Positions 6,529 to 14,219 of a stretch of 40,493 nt of DNA are shown piece after piece. Both the position numbers and the translations under genes were made by a program. The number at the start of each line of letters is the position of its first letter. Position 1 is the stretch's first letter. The DNA is from an uncultured Oscillibacter sp. (GTDB lineage: Bacteria; Bacillota; Clostridia; Oscillospirales; Oscillospiraceae), in contig NZ_UQXD01000020.1 in the NCBI RefSeq assembly GCF_900544955.1, positions 1-40,493 on the forward strand, written 5' to 3'. The notes under the pieces are model-generated. The model searched no databases and was not told the origin of the DNA. It saw nothing but the letters and a program-made list of their open reading frames with translations.

Positions 6529-7806
6529 TCAGGCGAACATCGTCACCAGCGTGGGGCAGAACACCACCACCATCAAAACCACGAAGAAGCAGCCCAGGTA
6601 GGGCAGTTCGCCCTTGCTGATCTCCCCCATGGGCAGGCCGGTGAAGGTGCTGCAGGCAAAGATGTTGTTCGCCACCGGCGGCGTCATGCAGCCCATGACG
6701 TTGGTCATGGTCACGATCATGCCCAGGTGCAGCGCGTCGATGCCCACGGCGGTGGCAATCGGCAAAAACAGCGGAATCAGCATGGTCACCGTGGCGATGC
6801 CCTCCAGGAAGAAGCCGAAGATCAGCAGCACAACGGTGATGATCAGCAGCACGGGGTAGTACCCGAGGCCCGCCTCCTGCACCGTGGAGACGATCCAGCC
6901 GGAAATGCCGCTGACCGTAAACAGCCAGGAGAACACGGTGGAGGTCCCCATGATGAAGAGGATGACGGAGCAGGAGACCGCAGAGGTCTTGAAGATCTTC
7001 AGCAGATCCCGCCACGTCAGCGTCCGGTACACGAACACGGCCACCCCCAGGGAGTAGAACACGGAAACCGCGCCGGCCTCCGTGGCGGTGAACAGTCCGG
7101 AGTAGATGCCGCCCAGGACGATGACCGGCATCATCAGCGCCAGGATGGAGTGGCGGAAGGACCGCCACACCTTTTGGACGGAGAAGGTGTCCCCGCTGAT
7201 GGGCCAGTTGTGCTTCTTGGACATGAACCCGGAGATCAGGCACATGGCGAGAATCAGCAGGGCGCCCACCACAAAGCCGGCGGAGAACAGGCTGGCGATG
7301 TTGGTCTGGGTGATCGTGCAGTAGACCACCATGATGATGCTGGGCGGGATAATGGGCCCCAGGCCCCCGGCCACCGACACCAGTCCGGCCACCTGGTACT
7401 TGGGATAGCCCCGCTTCACCATCTCAGGATACATCATGCTGCCGATGGCCACCACGGTGGCGGGGCCGGAGCCGGACAGCGCGGCGAAGAACGCACAGGC
7501 CAGAATGACCACAAAGGCCAACCCGCCCCGGATATTGCCCACCAGGGACTCGCAGAATTCAATGAGCCGTTTGGAGATGCCGCCCTCGGACATGATGTTT
7601 CCGCCCAGGATAAAAAGCGGAATCGCCATGATGGAAAACGAGTTTAGCGCGTTGAAAATTTTCTGGCTGACCACCGTCAGCGGATAGCCCAGCACAAGCA
7701 GGCAGACGGTGCTGGCAATGCCCAGGCAGTAGGAGACCGGCACCTTCATCACCATCAGCAGGGCAAACAGGCCGAACAGCAGCAGCGCAAGCGTTCCTGT
7801 CGACAT
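6529..7806 (-). CDS. dctM: TRAP transporter large permease subunit (DctM)
   Basis: Large membrane subunit of a tripartite ATP-independent periplasmic-type transporter, which moves carboxylate-containing substrates with a sodium gradient. It has 425 residues and about a dozen hydrophobic segments. Family-typical stretches include PLFILGGNIMSEGGISKRLIEF, LSGSGPATVVAIGSMMYP and GLGPIIPPSIIMVVYC. The ATG at 7806 abuts the dctQ stop codon, and GGGAGG sits inside the end of dctQ, so the two are translationally coupled. With DctQ and the solute-binding DctP it forms a complete importer inside the catabolic operon. The membrane pyrophosphatase at 19533-21620 could help maintain the ion gradient it uses, if that pump moves sodium. 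Confidence 0.95.
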   Translation of the reverse strand: MSTGTLALLLFGLFALLMVMKVPVSYCLGIASTVCLLVLGYPLTVVSQKIFNALNSFSIMAIPLFILGGNIMSEGGISKRLIEFCESLVGNIRGGLAFVVILACAFFAALSGSGPATVVAIGSMMYPEMVKRGYPKYQVAGLVSVAGGLGPIIPPSIIMVVYCTITQTNIASLFSAGFVVGALLILAMCLISGFMSKKHNWPISGDTFSVQKVWRSFRHSILALMMPVIVLGGIYSGLFTATEAGAVSVFYSLGVAVFVYRTLTWRDLLKIFKTSAVSCSVILFIMGTSTVFSWLFTVSGISGWIVSTVQEAGLGYYPVLLIITVVLLIFGFFLEGIATVTMLIPLFLPIATAVGIDALHLGMIVTMTNVMGCMTPPVANNIFACSTFTGLPMGEISKGELPYLGCFFVVLMVVVFCPTLVTMFA

Positions 7807-8325
7807 TTACAGACCGCCTCCCTCTTCCGTCGTCTCCTGCCGGGGCGGGTCCTCCCGCCTGCGCAGCAGCGTGCGGCCAAAGTCCCACACCTCAAAGGCA
7901 GCCATCAGGATCAGGCTCACCGGCAGGATCAGGTAGACCGCCCACATGGGCCAGTTCATGGCGCTGGAGAGCTGCCCGTTTTGGTACGTGGTGATGACAA
8001 ACTGAATGGCATAGTAGCCGGAGACGCCGGCAAACGCGGCGCTGATGAGGCAGCCGAAGCACTCCACGATCTTTTTGGGCAGAAACGGCAGGTGGGCCAC
8101 CACGGCGTCCACGCTCATCTGCTTGCCCATCCGCAGGCCGATCTCCGAGCCCAGCAGCGCCATCCAGATCATGGCAAAGCGGGAGAGCTCCTCCGTCCAG
8201 CTCAGGGGAATCTTGAAGATGTTGCGGTTGAGCACCTGGAAAAAGCACCCGCAGGCCATGACGATGAAGCAGATGACGCAGATCATCGACTCAAAGTCCG
8301 ACAAGAATTTCATGATTTTTTTCAT
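7807..8325 (-). CDS. dctQ: TRAP transporter small permease subunit (DctQ)
   Basis: Small membrane subunit of the TRAP transporter, 172 residues with four hydrophobic segments. The stretch PLSWTEELSRFAMIWMALLG is characteristic of DctQ proteins. The start at 8325 is chosen because AGGAG at 8334-8338 is eight bases upstream; the frame stays open further upstream, but that part reads through the intercistronic hairpin and has no family character. It ends directly at the dctM start. Confidence 0.94.
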   Translation of the reverse strand: MKKIMKFLSDFESMICVICFIVMACGCFFQVLNRNIFKIPLSWTEELSRFAMIWMALLGSEIGLRMGKQMSVDAVVAHLPFLPKKIVECFGCLISAAFAGVSGYYAIQFVITTYQNGQLSSAMNWPMWAVYLILPVSLILMAAFEVWDFGRTLLRRREDPPRQETTEEGGGL

Positions 8326-8349
8326 TGGCAAAGCTCCTATCCCGGCACC

Positions 8350-8381
8350 GCAGGGTACCCGCCGCGGGGCGGGCACCCTGC
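8350..8381 (-). other. Intercistronic hairpin between dctP and dctQ
   Basis: A 14-bp stem with one mismatch (GCAGGGTACCCGCC against GGCGGGCACCCTGC, loop GCGG) lies between the dctP stop codon and the dctQ ribosome site. No T-run follows. Such hairpins after binding-protein genes commonly protect the upstream mRNA so that the binding protein is made in excess of the membrane subunits. Confidence 0.55.
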
Positions 8382-8389
8382 CGCACGTT

Positions 8390-9427
8390 TTACGCCTGTG
8401 TATCCTCGATGGACTGCATGATGGCCGGATCCAGCTTGTCGCCATAGCTGCTGTACACGTTCTGAACGGCCTCCCGCAGGGCGTCGCGGTCCAGGTCGAT
8501 GAACTCCACGCCCTTGCCCTCCAGCGTTGCAACCGCATCGGTGTTCTGCTGCTCCATCAGCTCTCTCTGGAACACCACGCTGTTCTCCGCCGCGGTGGTC
8601 ACCACCGCCTGCTGCTCCGGCGTCATGGACTGGTACACGCTGTCGGAGATCATGATGACGCAGAAGGCGAAGAAGTGGCCAGTGTTGATGATGTAGGGGC
8701 AGACCTCGTACATGGACTGGTTGACCACGTAGGAGTAGCAGTTCTCGGCGGCGTCAATGGTCTTCTGGGACAGCGCCGTGTAGACCTCGGAGGAGGACAT
8801 GGGGGTGGGCAGGCAGCCCAGGGCCTCAAAGGTGGCGGTGTGCAGGTCGGATTGCATGGTGCGGATCTTCAGGCCCTTGAGATCGTCGATGGACCGGATT
8901 TCCTTCGTGGTGTAGATGTTGCGGAAGCCCGTGTCGTACCAGCCCAGCACCCGGATGCCCTGCTGGTCCAGGCAGGCCTGGGCAATCGTGTCGCCGATCT
9001 CCCCGTCCACCACGGCGTGGGCGTGGTCCGCATCCCGGAAGATGAAGGGGGCGTCCACATAGTAGAACTCCGGCACAAACGCGGAGACGGCGGCGGTGGA
9101 GGCGAACACGCACTCAATCGTCCCCAACTGCATGCCCTCGATGGTGTCCGTGGCGTTGCCCAGCGCCGCGTCACCGTACAGCTCCACGGCAATCGAACCG
9201 CCGGACTTCTCCTCCACCTCTTTCTTGAACTCCTCCAGCGCGATGTAGTAAGAGGAGGTGGTCGTGTCGTCGCAGGCAAATTTCAGCACAATCTGCTCAC
9301 CGCTCGGTTCGGAAGTGCCCGCGTTGCCGGAGTCTGCGGGGGCCGAGGGGCCGCCGCCGGATTTTCCGCAGGACGCCAGGCTGAGCGCCATCCCCAAAGC
9401 CAGCAGCAAAGAGACCAGTTTTTTCAT
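8390..9427 (-). CDS. dctP: TRAP transporter solute-binding lipoprotein (DctP)
   Basis: Extracellular substrate-binding subunit of the TRAP importer, 345 residues. It begins with a lipoprotein signal peptide, MKKLVSLLLALGMALSLASC, with the lipobox LASC placing the lipid-carrying Cys at residue 20, followed by a Gly/Ser/Pro linker. The body has DctP features: LGTIECVFASTAAVSAFVPEF, a DTGFRNIYTTK segment, and LKGLKIRTMQSDL, where the Arg usually pairs with the substrate carboxylate. GGAGGAATCAAC precedes the ATG. It lies 62 bp after the activase gene and is followed by a hairpin before dctQ. The retained Arg supports an organic acid substrate; its identity is not visible. Confidence 0.95.
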   Translation of the reverse strand: MKKLVSLLLALGMALSLASCGKSGGGPSAPADSGNAGTSEPSGEQIVLKFACDDTTTSSYYIALEEFKKEVEEKSGGSIAVELYGDAALGNATDTIEGMQLGTIECVFASTAAVSAFVPEFYYVDAPFIFRDADHAHAVVDGEIGDTIAQACLDQQGIRVLGWYDTGFRNIYTTKEIRSIDDLKGLKIRTMQSDLHTATFEALGCLPTPMSSSEVYTALSQKTIDAAENCYSYVVNQSMYEVCPYIINTGHFFAFCVIMISDSVYQSMTPEQQAVVTTAAENSVVFQRELMEQQNTDAVATLEGKGVEFIDLDRDALREAVQNVYSSYGDKLDPAIMQSIEDTQA

Positions 9428-9489
9428 GTTGATTCCTCCATTTTTTATTGATCAGGCCTTCCACGGCCCAATTCACACAAAGTTGTCCG

Positions 9490-10389
9490 TCATCCAACGG
9501 CGGCGTCCAGGGACAGGCCCCGCAGCAGCGCCACCCGCTCCGCCAGTTCCTCCTCCGTCAGGGGCATCCGCTCCCGGGGCGTCCGGCCCAGGAAGCACTT
9601 GGCGTACTTGGGAACGCCCAGCTTGTGGAAGTTCAGAACCTCCACCCGCCGAATGCCGCAGGATGCGAGAAACCGCCCGATCTCCAGGACCTCTTCCCGG
9701 TCCGTATTGAAGCCCGGAATCATGGGGACCCGGGCGACGATCGTCCCGCCGCTCTCCGCCAGGCGCCGGATGTTGCCCAGCAGCACCTGGGCGTCGCCCC
9801 CCGTCTCCGCCCGCAGCTTCTCCGGGTCGGTGTGCTTGACGTCGCACAAATAGGTGTCCACATAGGGCAGCGTGCGCCGGATGCTCTCCCAGCCGCAGGC
9901 GCTGCACGTCTCCAGCGCAGTGTCAATGCCCGTCTCCTTGCACCGGCGCAGCAGCTCCACCAAAAATTCGCCCTGCATCACCGCCTCGCCGCCGGAGATG
10001 GTGATGCCGCCGCCGGAGCGGCTGAAAAACACGGCGTCCCGCTGGACGAGGCGGACAATCTCCTCGGCGGAGTACGCCCTTCCCGCCATGGTCAGCGCCG
10101 TGGAGCAGCACGCCGCGGCGCAGGCCCGGGTCTGGCAGCGGGCGCAGCGGGCGCTGTCGATGCGGTAGGCCGGCTCCAGGAAGACGGCCCCCTCCGGGCA
10201 GGCGGCGGCGCAGCGCCCGCAGTGCAGGCACTTCTTCTCGTCGTACATCGGCTGGGGATACGGGCTCTGGGACTCCGGGTTGCTGCACCACTCGCAATGG
10301 AGGGGGCAGCCCTTAAAGAACACGTTGGTCCGGATTCCCCGGCCGTCGTGTACGGAAAAGCGCTGGATGTCAAAGATGATGCCTTCCAT
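9490..10389 (-). CDS. Glycyl radical enzyme activase (radical SAM, PflA type)
   Basis: Radical SAM enzyme that abstracts hydrogen from the C-terminal glycine of the neighbouring glycyl radical enzyme. In 299 residues it has the CxxxCxxC cluster motif (Cys28, Cys32, Cys35 in GCPLHCEWC), then a two-cluster ferredoxin-like insert (Cys54, 57, 60, 64 and Cys82, 85, 90, 94) as found in activases of dehydratase- and lyase-type enzymes but absent from PflA of E. coli. GGGITISGGEAVMQ is the SAM-binding glycine-rich motif. It starts 15 bases after the glycyl radical enzyme stop codon, with GAGGA overlapping that stop. The dedicated pairing is secure; the substrate of the partner is not. Confidence 0.95.
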   Translation of the reverse strand: MEGIIFDIQRFSVHDGRGIRTNVFFKGCPLHCEWCSNPESQSPYPQPMYDEKKCLHCGRCAAACPEGAVFLEPAYRIDSARCARCQTRACAAACCSTALTMAGRAYSAEEIVRLVQRDAVFFSRSGGGITISGGEAVMQGEFLVELLRRCKETGIDTALETCSACGWESIRRTLPYVDTYLCDVKHTDPEKLRAETGGDAQVLLGNIRRLAESGGTIVARVPMIPGFNTDREEVLEIGRFLASCGIRRVEVLNFHKLGVPKYAKCFLGRTPRERMPLTEEELAERVALLRGLSLDAAVG

Positions 10390-10404
10390 GTCCGCACCTT
10401 GTCC

Positions 10405-12753
10405 TCAGCAGCAGGTGTGCTGGGTCCTCTCGATGATGTCGTTTTGCAGCACCACGTCCAGCGCGGTGAAAAGCACGCTGAATCCCGCCACCCGCACCAC
10501 CAGGTCCCCGTACTTCTCCGGGTGCTTCTGGGCGTCCCGCAGCACCTCGCTGTCCACCACGTTGTACTGGACGTGCTGGGCCCCCAGCGTGAAGAAGGCG
10601 TCGGTCAGGGCGCACAGGTTTTCCAGCCCCGCCTCTCCCCGCACCGCCGTGGGGTGGAATTTGACGTTGAGCAGCGCCCCGTTGGTGGCCTCAAAGTGGT
10701 TCAGCTTCGCCACGGACAGCATCTCCGCCGTGGGTCCGCAGAGGTCGCGTCCCTGGGCCGGGGACACGCCGCCGTCGGAGACCAGCATCTCCTTTGTGCG
10801 GCCGTCTGGGGTGGCCCCCAGGCTGCCCACAAACAGCGCGTGGGCGGAGATGCTCTGTAGGCCCGGCTGGAAGGAGGCGCCGCGGTAGCCGGTGTACTGC
10901 TTAAAATCCCGGCAGTAGTCCTCCCCGCACCGCCGGGCCATGGCGTCCGCCTCGTCGTTGTCGTTGCCGTACTTGGGCACGTCGTGCAATAACTCCTGCC
11001 GCACGGTCTCATACCCCGCAAAGTTGCAGCGCAGCATGGTCCGCAGCTCGTCCATGGAGTACTTCCGCTCCTGGAAGACCTTGCGCTGGATGACCAGCAT
11101 GGAGTCCCCCAGATTGGCCAGGCCCACGGCGTTGGGGGAGGTGTAGTTGTAGTGGGCGCCGCCGTGGCGGATGTCCTTTCCCCGCTCGATGCAGTCCTCC
11201 ACAAAGCAGGACACCAGCGGCGTGGGGCACATGGCGCTGTGGGCGTACTCCACGGCGTTCACGCACAGTGCGTGCAGGTCCATGAAGTGGCGCTGCTGCC
11301 GCCGGTAGGCGTTGTAGAAGTCGTGAAAGTCCTCGAACGCCTCCCCCGTGGGAATGCCGATCCGTTTGCCGCTGACGGGGTCCTCCCCGTTGAAAATCGT
11401 CAACTCCAGGATTTTGCACAGGTTGGTGAAGCCGGTGGAGTACATCCCCTCCATTTTCCCGGCCACGTGAGGCTCCACGCAGCCCACCTCACAGTAGTCC
11501 CGGGCCTCCTCCAGCGAGCAGCCGATGTTCCGCAGGATGGGGATGATGGCCTCGTCGTTGAAGTACGCCGGCATCCCGATGCCCGACCGGGCCACCTCCG
11601 CCGCCGCCCGCTTCAGGGCCTCCGACCCGTTTTTGTGCCACCGGACGGACAGGGACGGCTGGGCCAGCTTCAGCTCCGCCGTGACTTTGCAGCAAAGCAG
11701 GGAGACGGGGTTGGCCGCGTCCCGCCCCTGGGCGTCCACGCCGCCCACAATCAGATTCTGAAACATGGGATAGCCGCCGAAGGCCAGGGAGCCGGTGTAG
11801 TCGCGCAGCTTGCTGATCTCCGCAAATTTGATCCACAGGCATCCCAGCAGCTCCTCCGCACGGGCCTCGGAGCCGCCGTGGGTCAGGTCGTACTGATAGC
11901 AGCGCAGGGTGTACTGGTCGAACCGCCCGGGGGACATGCTGTGCCCGTTGGACTCCAATTGCAGGCAGAGGTGCAGAAACCAGAAGCTCTGCAGCGCCTC
12001 CTGAAACGTCTCCGCCCGCCTGGCCGGCACCTTCCGGCAGACCCGGGCGATTTCCAGCAGCTCCGCCTGTCTCTCCGGCGCCGCCTGCCGGGCCTGCTCC
12101 TCCGCCAGCGCCGCAAAGCGCCCGGCAAAGGCGATCATCGCCCGGCAGACCACCAGGCAGGCGTCGTAAAAGACGCTCCGCTCCAGATCCGCCGCGTTCT
12201 GCGGCAGGCAGTGGGCCCTCCGCTCCTCCAGCTCGTCGATGATGGCGTCCAGCCCCCGGTCGATGAGAGTCTCATAGCTGACGCTGATGTGCCCCAGCCC
12301 GCAGGAGAGGGGGGAGAGCAAGAACGCCTGGCAGGCCATGGCCTCCTTTGCCTCCTGGGGAATGACGCTCAGCGCCCGGTCCTTCACCGTTCTCCCCGCC
12401 CACTTGGGCAGGAGCTCCCGCAGCACTGCCTTGTTCTCCTCCGACAGGCGGTAGCGGTTGGAGGGGCGCTGCTCAAATTCGTCCAATTCGCGGAGGATCC
12501 AGTCCACGGAAAACTCCGGGAAGATGGGCGTGCCCTTGGCCATGGCGGCCTGGTTGCCCACAATCAGCTCGTCCTCCGCAATCCAGATGGACATCTCCGC
12601 CAGAAGCTTTTCCAGGGTCCTGGCCCGCAGCAGCGGCGCCGGGAGGTCCCGAAATGCCTCGTAGGCCTCCGTCACAATAGCCGCCCGCTGGCTGCAAATC
12701 TCCGGGGTCTGGGCCAAATTTTTGCTCCGCAGGCGCTGTACTCTCTGGTTCAT
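10405..12753 (-). CDS. Glycyl radical enzyme of unassigned specificity (PFL/diol dehydratase-like)
   Basis: A 782-residue enzyme of the pyruvate formate-lyase superfamily. The thiyl Cys425 and acid/base Glu427 are in VGCVEPHVAGKMEG. The radical glycine is Gly757 in RVAGFSVLFTAL, 25 residues from the C-terminus as usual. A single Cys in the GCVEP loop excludes pyruvate formate-lyase, which has two adjacent Cys, and groups it with dehydratase or C-X lyase types (glycerol/diol dehydratase, choline lyase, hydroxyproline dehydratase, sulfonate lyases). It starts seven bases after the dehydrogenase stop and its activase follows, so the genes are coupled. The TRAP importer, Gfo/Idh dehydrogenase and RpiB-like isomerase suggest a polyhydroxy acid or polyol derivative. 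It is oxygen-sensitive by nature, so the host is anaerobic. The substrate is unknown. Confidence 0.93.
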   Translation of the reverse strand: MNQRVQRLRSKNLAQTPEICSQRAAIVTEAYEAFRDLPAPLLRARTLEKLLAEMSIWIAEDELIVGNQAAMAKGTPIFPEFSVDWILRELDEFEQRPSNRYRLSEENKAVLRELLPKWAGRTVKDRALSVIPQEAKEAMACQAFLLSPLSCGLGHISVSYETLIDRGLDAIIDELEERRAHCLPQNAADLERSVFYDACLVVCRAMIAFAGRFAALAEEQARQAAPERQAELLEIARVCRKVPARRAETFQEALQSFWFLHLCLQLESNGHSMSPGRFDQYTLRCYQYDLTHGGSEARAEELLGCLWIKFAEISKLRDYTGSLAFGGYPMFQNLIVGGVDAQGRDAANPVSLLCCKVTAELKLAQPSLSVRWHKNGSEALKRAAAEVARSGIGMPAYFNDEAIIPILRNIGCSLEEARDYCEVGCVEPHVAGKMEGMYSTGFTNLCKILELTIFNGEDPVSGKRIGIPTGEAFEDFHDFYNAYRRQQRHFMDLHALCVNAVEYAHSAMCPTPLVSCFVEDCIERGKDIRHGGAHYNYTSPNAVGLANLGDSMLVIQRKVFQERKYSMDELRTMLRCNFAGYETVRQELLHDVPKYGNDNDEADAMARRCGEDYCRDFKQYTGYRGASFQPGLQSISAHALFVGSLGATPDGRTKEMLVSDGGVSPAQGRDLCGPTAEMLSVAKLNHFEATNGALLNVKFHPTAVRGEAGLENLCALTDAFFTLGAQHVQYNVVDSEVLRDAQKHPEKYGDLVVRVAGFSVLFTALDVVLQNDIIERTQHTCC

Positions 12754-12760
12754 CCCTCGC

Positions 12761-13801
12761 TCACTCCTTTTCCTTTGGATCGGCCCCGCCGGAGCGCCGG
12801 GCCTGCCGGCAGGCGGCCCACTGCTTTTCGGCGGCGTCGGTGATTTTCAAAGAGCGCATGGCGGCGGCCAGGGTGCTGGTGCAGGCGCCGCAGCCCCGCA
12901 GCTCGTCCACGATGTCCTGAATCTGCTCGGTGCCCACGTTGGGGTGAACAAAGGGGGTGATCCGCCGGACGCCCGCCGCCGTCTCCAGGGTGATGGGGTC
13001 CGTGTTCTTCCCGTACGAAAACTGGACCGTGCCGCCGTCGCCGAAAATCACCACCCGGTCCAGCGCCTCCCAGGCGGCATAGCACCAGAGGCCCGAGACC
13101 ATGACCCCCGTCTCCGTCAGCATGGAGAGGGAGACCACGTCCTCCCCCCGGTAATACCCGGTCTCGTTGGAGACCTGGAGCTGAAACGTCTTGGCCGGCC
13201 CCACCAGGTAGTCCGCCAGGTCCAGCATGTGGATGTCCCCTTCAAAGAAGTGGCTGCCGCCGGACACCCCGCTGCGCACCCGCCAGGGCTTCTCCGCCTC
13301 CGGGAGGCGCTCCTCCGGCGTCTGCACCTGGGTGCGGAGGATCTGCATTCCCCGTACCTTGCCGACGGCCCCCTCCGCCAGCAGCCGCCGCAGCTCCTTG
13401 TAGCGGCTCATGCCCCGGCGGTAATGGGCCACAAAAATCCGCGTGCCGCTGGCCTCAAAGGCCCTCCGGATGTCCTCCGCCTCCTCATAGGACAATGCCA
13501 CCGGCTTTTCCAGATAGCAGTGCTTGCCCGCCTCCGCGCAGGCGATGGCGTACTGCCTGTGGGTGTCCGGCGTGGTGGCCACATAGACAATGTCGATCCG
13601 GGGCTCCCGCAGCAGCGCCTCCACGCTCTCGTACACGCTGCCCGCCCCGTGGCGCCGCACCCAGTCCTCCGCCCGGGAGCGGGTCCGGTTGGTCACCCCC
13701 ACCAGGCGGGAGTGGGCCGCCTGGTAGAGCCCCGGGCCGTTTTTCTCCTCCGTGACATCCCCGCAGCCGATCATTCCCCAGCCAATCACATCATCCGCCA
13801 T
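12761..13801 (-). CDS. Gfo/Idh/MocA-family NAD(P)-dependent dehydrogenase
   Basis: Oxidoreductase of 346 residues that usually oxidises or reduces a hydroxyl of a sugar, polyol or sugar acid. The N-terminal Rossmann fold has WGMIGCGDVTEEKNGPG. The family EKP motif with the catalytic Lys is in HCYLEKPVALSYEEAEDI. The C-terminal domain has GGSHFFEGDIHMLDLADYL, which supplies the conserved GDIHMLD. ATG 13801 is preceded by AAGGAGG eight bases away; an upstream in-frame ATG at 13894 has no ribosome site and adds 31 residues without family character. It is the first gene of the seven-gene operon and overlaps the ribosome site of the glycyl radical enzyme gene. It may prepare the substrate for, or process the product of, that enzyme. 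Confidence 0.93.
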   Translation of the reverse strand: MADDVIGWGMIGCGDVTEEKNGPGLYQAAHSRLVGVTNRTRSRAEDWVRRHGAGSVYESVEALLREPRIDIVYVATTPDTHRQYAIACAEAGKHCYLEKPVALSYEEAEDIRRAFEASGTRIFVAHYRRGMSRYKELRRLLAEGAVGKVRGMQILRTQVQTPEERLPEAEKPWRVRSGVSGGSHFFEGDIHMLDLADYLVGPAKTFQLQVSNETGYYRGEDVVSLSMLTETGVMVSGLWCYAAWEALDRVVIFGDGGTVQFSYGKNTDPITLETAAGVRRITPFVHPNVGTEQIQDIVDELRGCGACTSTLAAAMRSLKITDAAEKQWAACRQARRSGGADPKEKE

Positions 13802-13926
13802 GGCGGCAGCCTCCTTTATCTCCGTCGTTTTCCATCGGATTCCGGGCCGGAATCCCCGTCTTGCCTGTGCGCCGTTGTAAAACTGTACAACCATCTGCGC
13901 GTTTTTGTTTTTCGGATTGTGCTTTT

Positions 13927-13954
13927 AGCATAGTGTCGTGTTTAGATTTTGCAA
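13927..13954 (-). promoter_or_regulatory. Probable promoter of the glycyl radical/TRAP operon
   Basis: Minus-strand TTGCAA (13949-13954) and TATGCT (13927-13932) with a 16-base spacer. The -10 is a weak match, consistent with a promoter that needs an activator such as the divergent AraC-type protein. The leader to the dehydrogenase start is about 120 bases. Confidence 0.45.
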
Positions 13955-14070
13955 AGAGTCTAATTCTTCGATTCTGCGCATTTTTTACGTTTTTCGACCG
14001 GCGCGGCCCCTTTCAGAAAATATTTTTCAGTCCCGATTGAAAGATTTGTTCACTCCGCTCCGCCGGAGGG

Positions 14071-14114
14071 TGGGCAAAAACCCACAACGGCAGCGGAAAA
14101 CCGCCGCCGTTGTG
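14071..14114. promoter_or_regulatory. Inverted repeats in the divergent control region
   Basis: A 14-bp inverted repeat with one mismatch (14083-14096 and 14101-14114, arms CACAACGGCAGCGG and CCGCCGCCGTTGTG, loop AAAA) lies just upstream of the -35 of the AraC-type gene. A smaller one, TGGG-CAAAAA-CCCA (14071-14084), overlaps its left arm. Between the two divergent promoters, this is the best candidate for a regulator site, although a transcript hairpin is also possible. Confidence 0.4.
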
Positions 14115-14117
14115 AAT

Positions 14118-14146
14118 TTGTAAAAGCAACCAGCCTATGCTATAAT
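14118..14146 (+). promoter_or_regulatory. Promoter of the AraC-type regulator gene
   Basis: TTGTAA (14118-14123), 17-base spacer, perfect TATAAT (14141-14146) with an extended -10 (TGC directly before). Expected to be a constitutively active vegetative promoter. Confidence 0.75.
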
Positions 14147-14219
14147 GAAGAACGCAATTTCGACATACGCCTATGATTTTCATCCGCGCCACGCGGGACA
14201 GATAGACGGAGGCAGCCCT

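Noticed and set aside
8326..8538. N-terminal extension of DctQ
   Set aside because: The upstream part of the frame runs through the intercistronic hairpin and into dctP; the ATG at 8325 has a good ribosome site and starts the usual DctQ sequence.
10405..12753. Calling the glycyl radical enzyme isethionate lyase because of the TRAP importer
   Set aside because: TRAP systems accompany several different glycyl radical enzymes; the GCVEPH loop does not identify the sulfonate lyases by itself, and the Gfo/Idh and RpiB-like genes do not belong to the known isethionate cluster.
13802..13894. N-terminal extension of the Gfo/Idh dehydrogenase to the ATG at 13894
   Set aside because: The extra 31 residues have no family character and there is no ribosome site, while AAGGAGG is correctly placed for the ATG at 13801.
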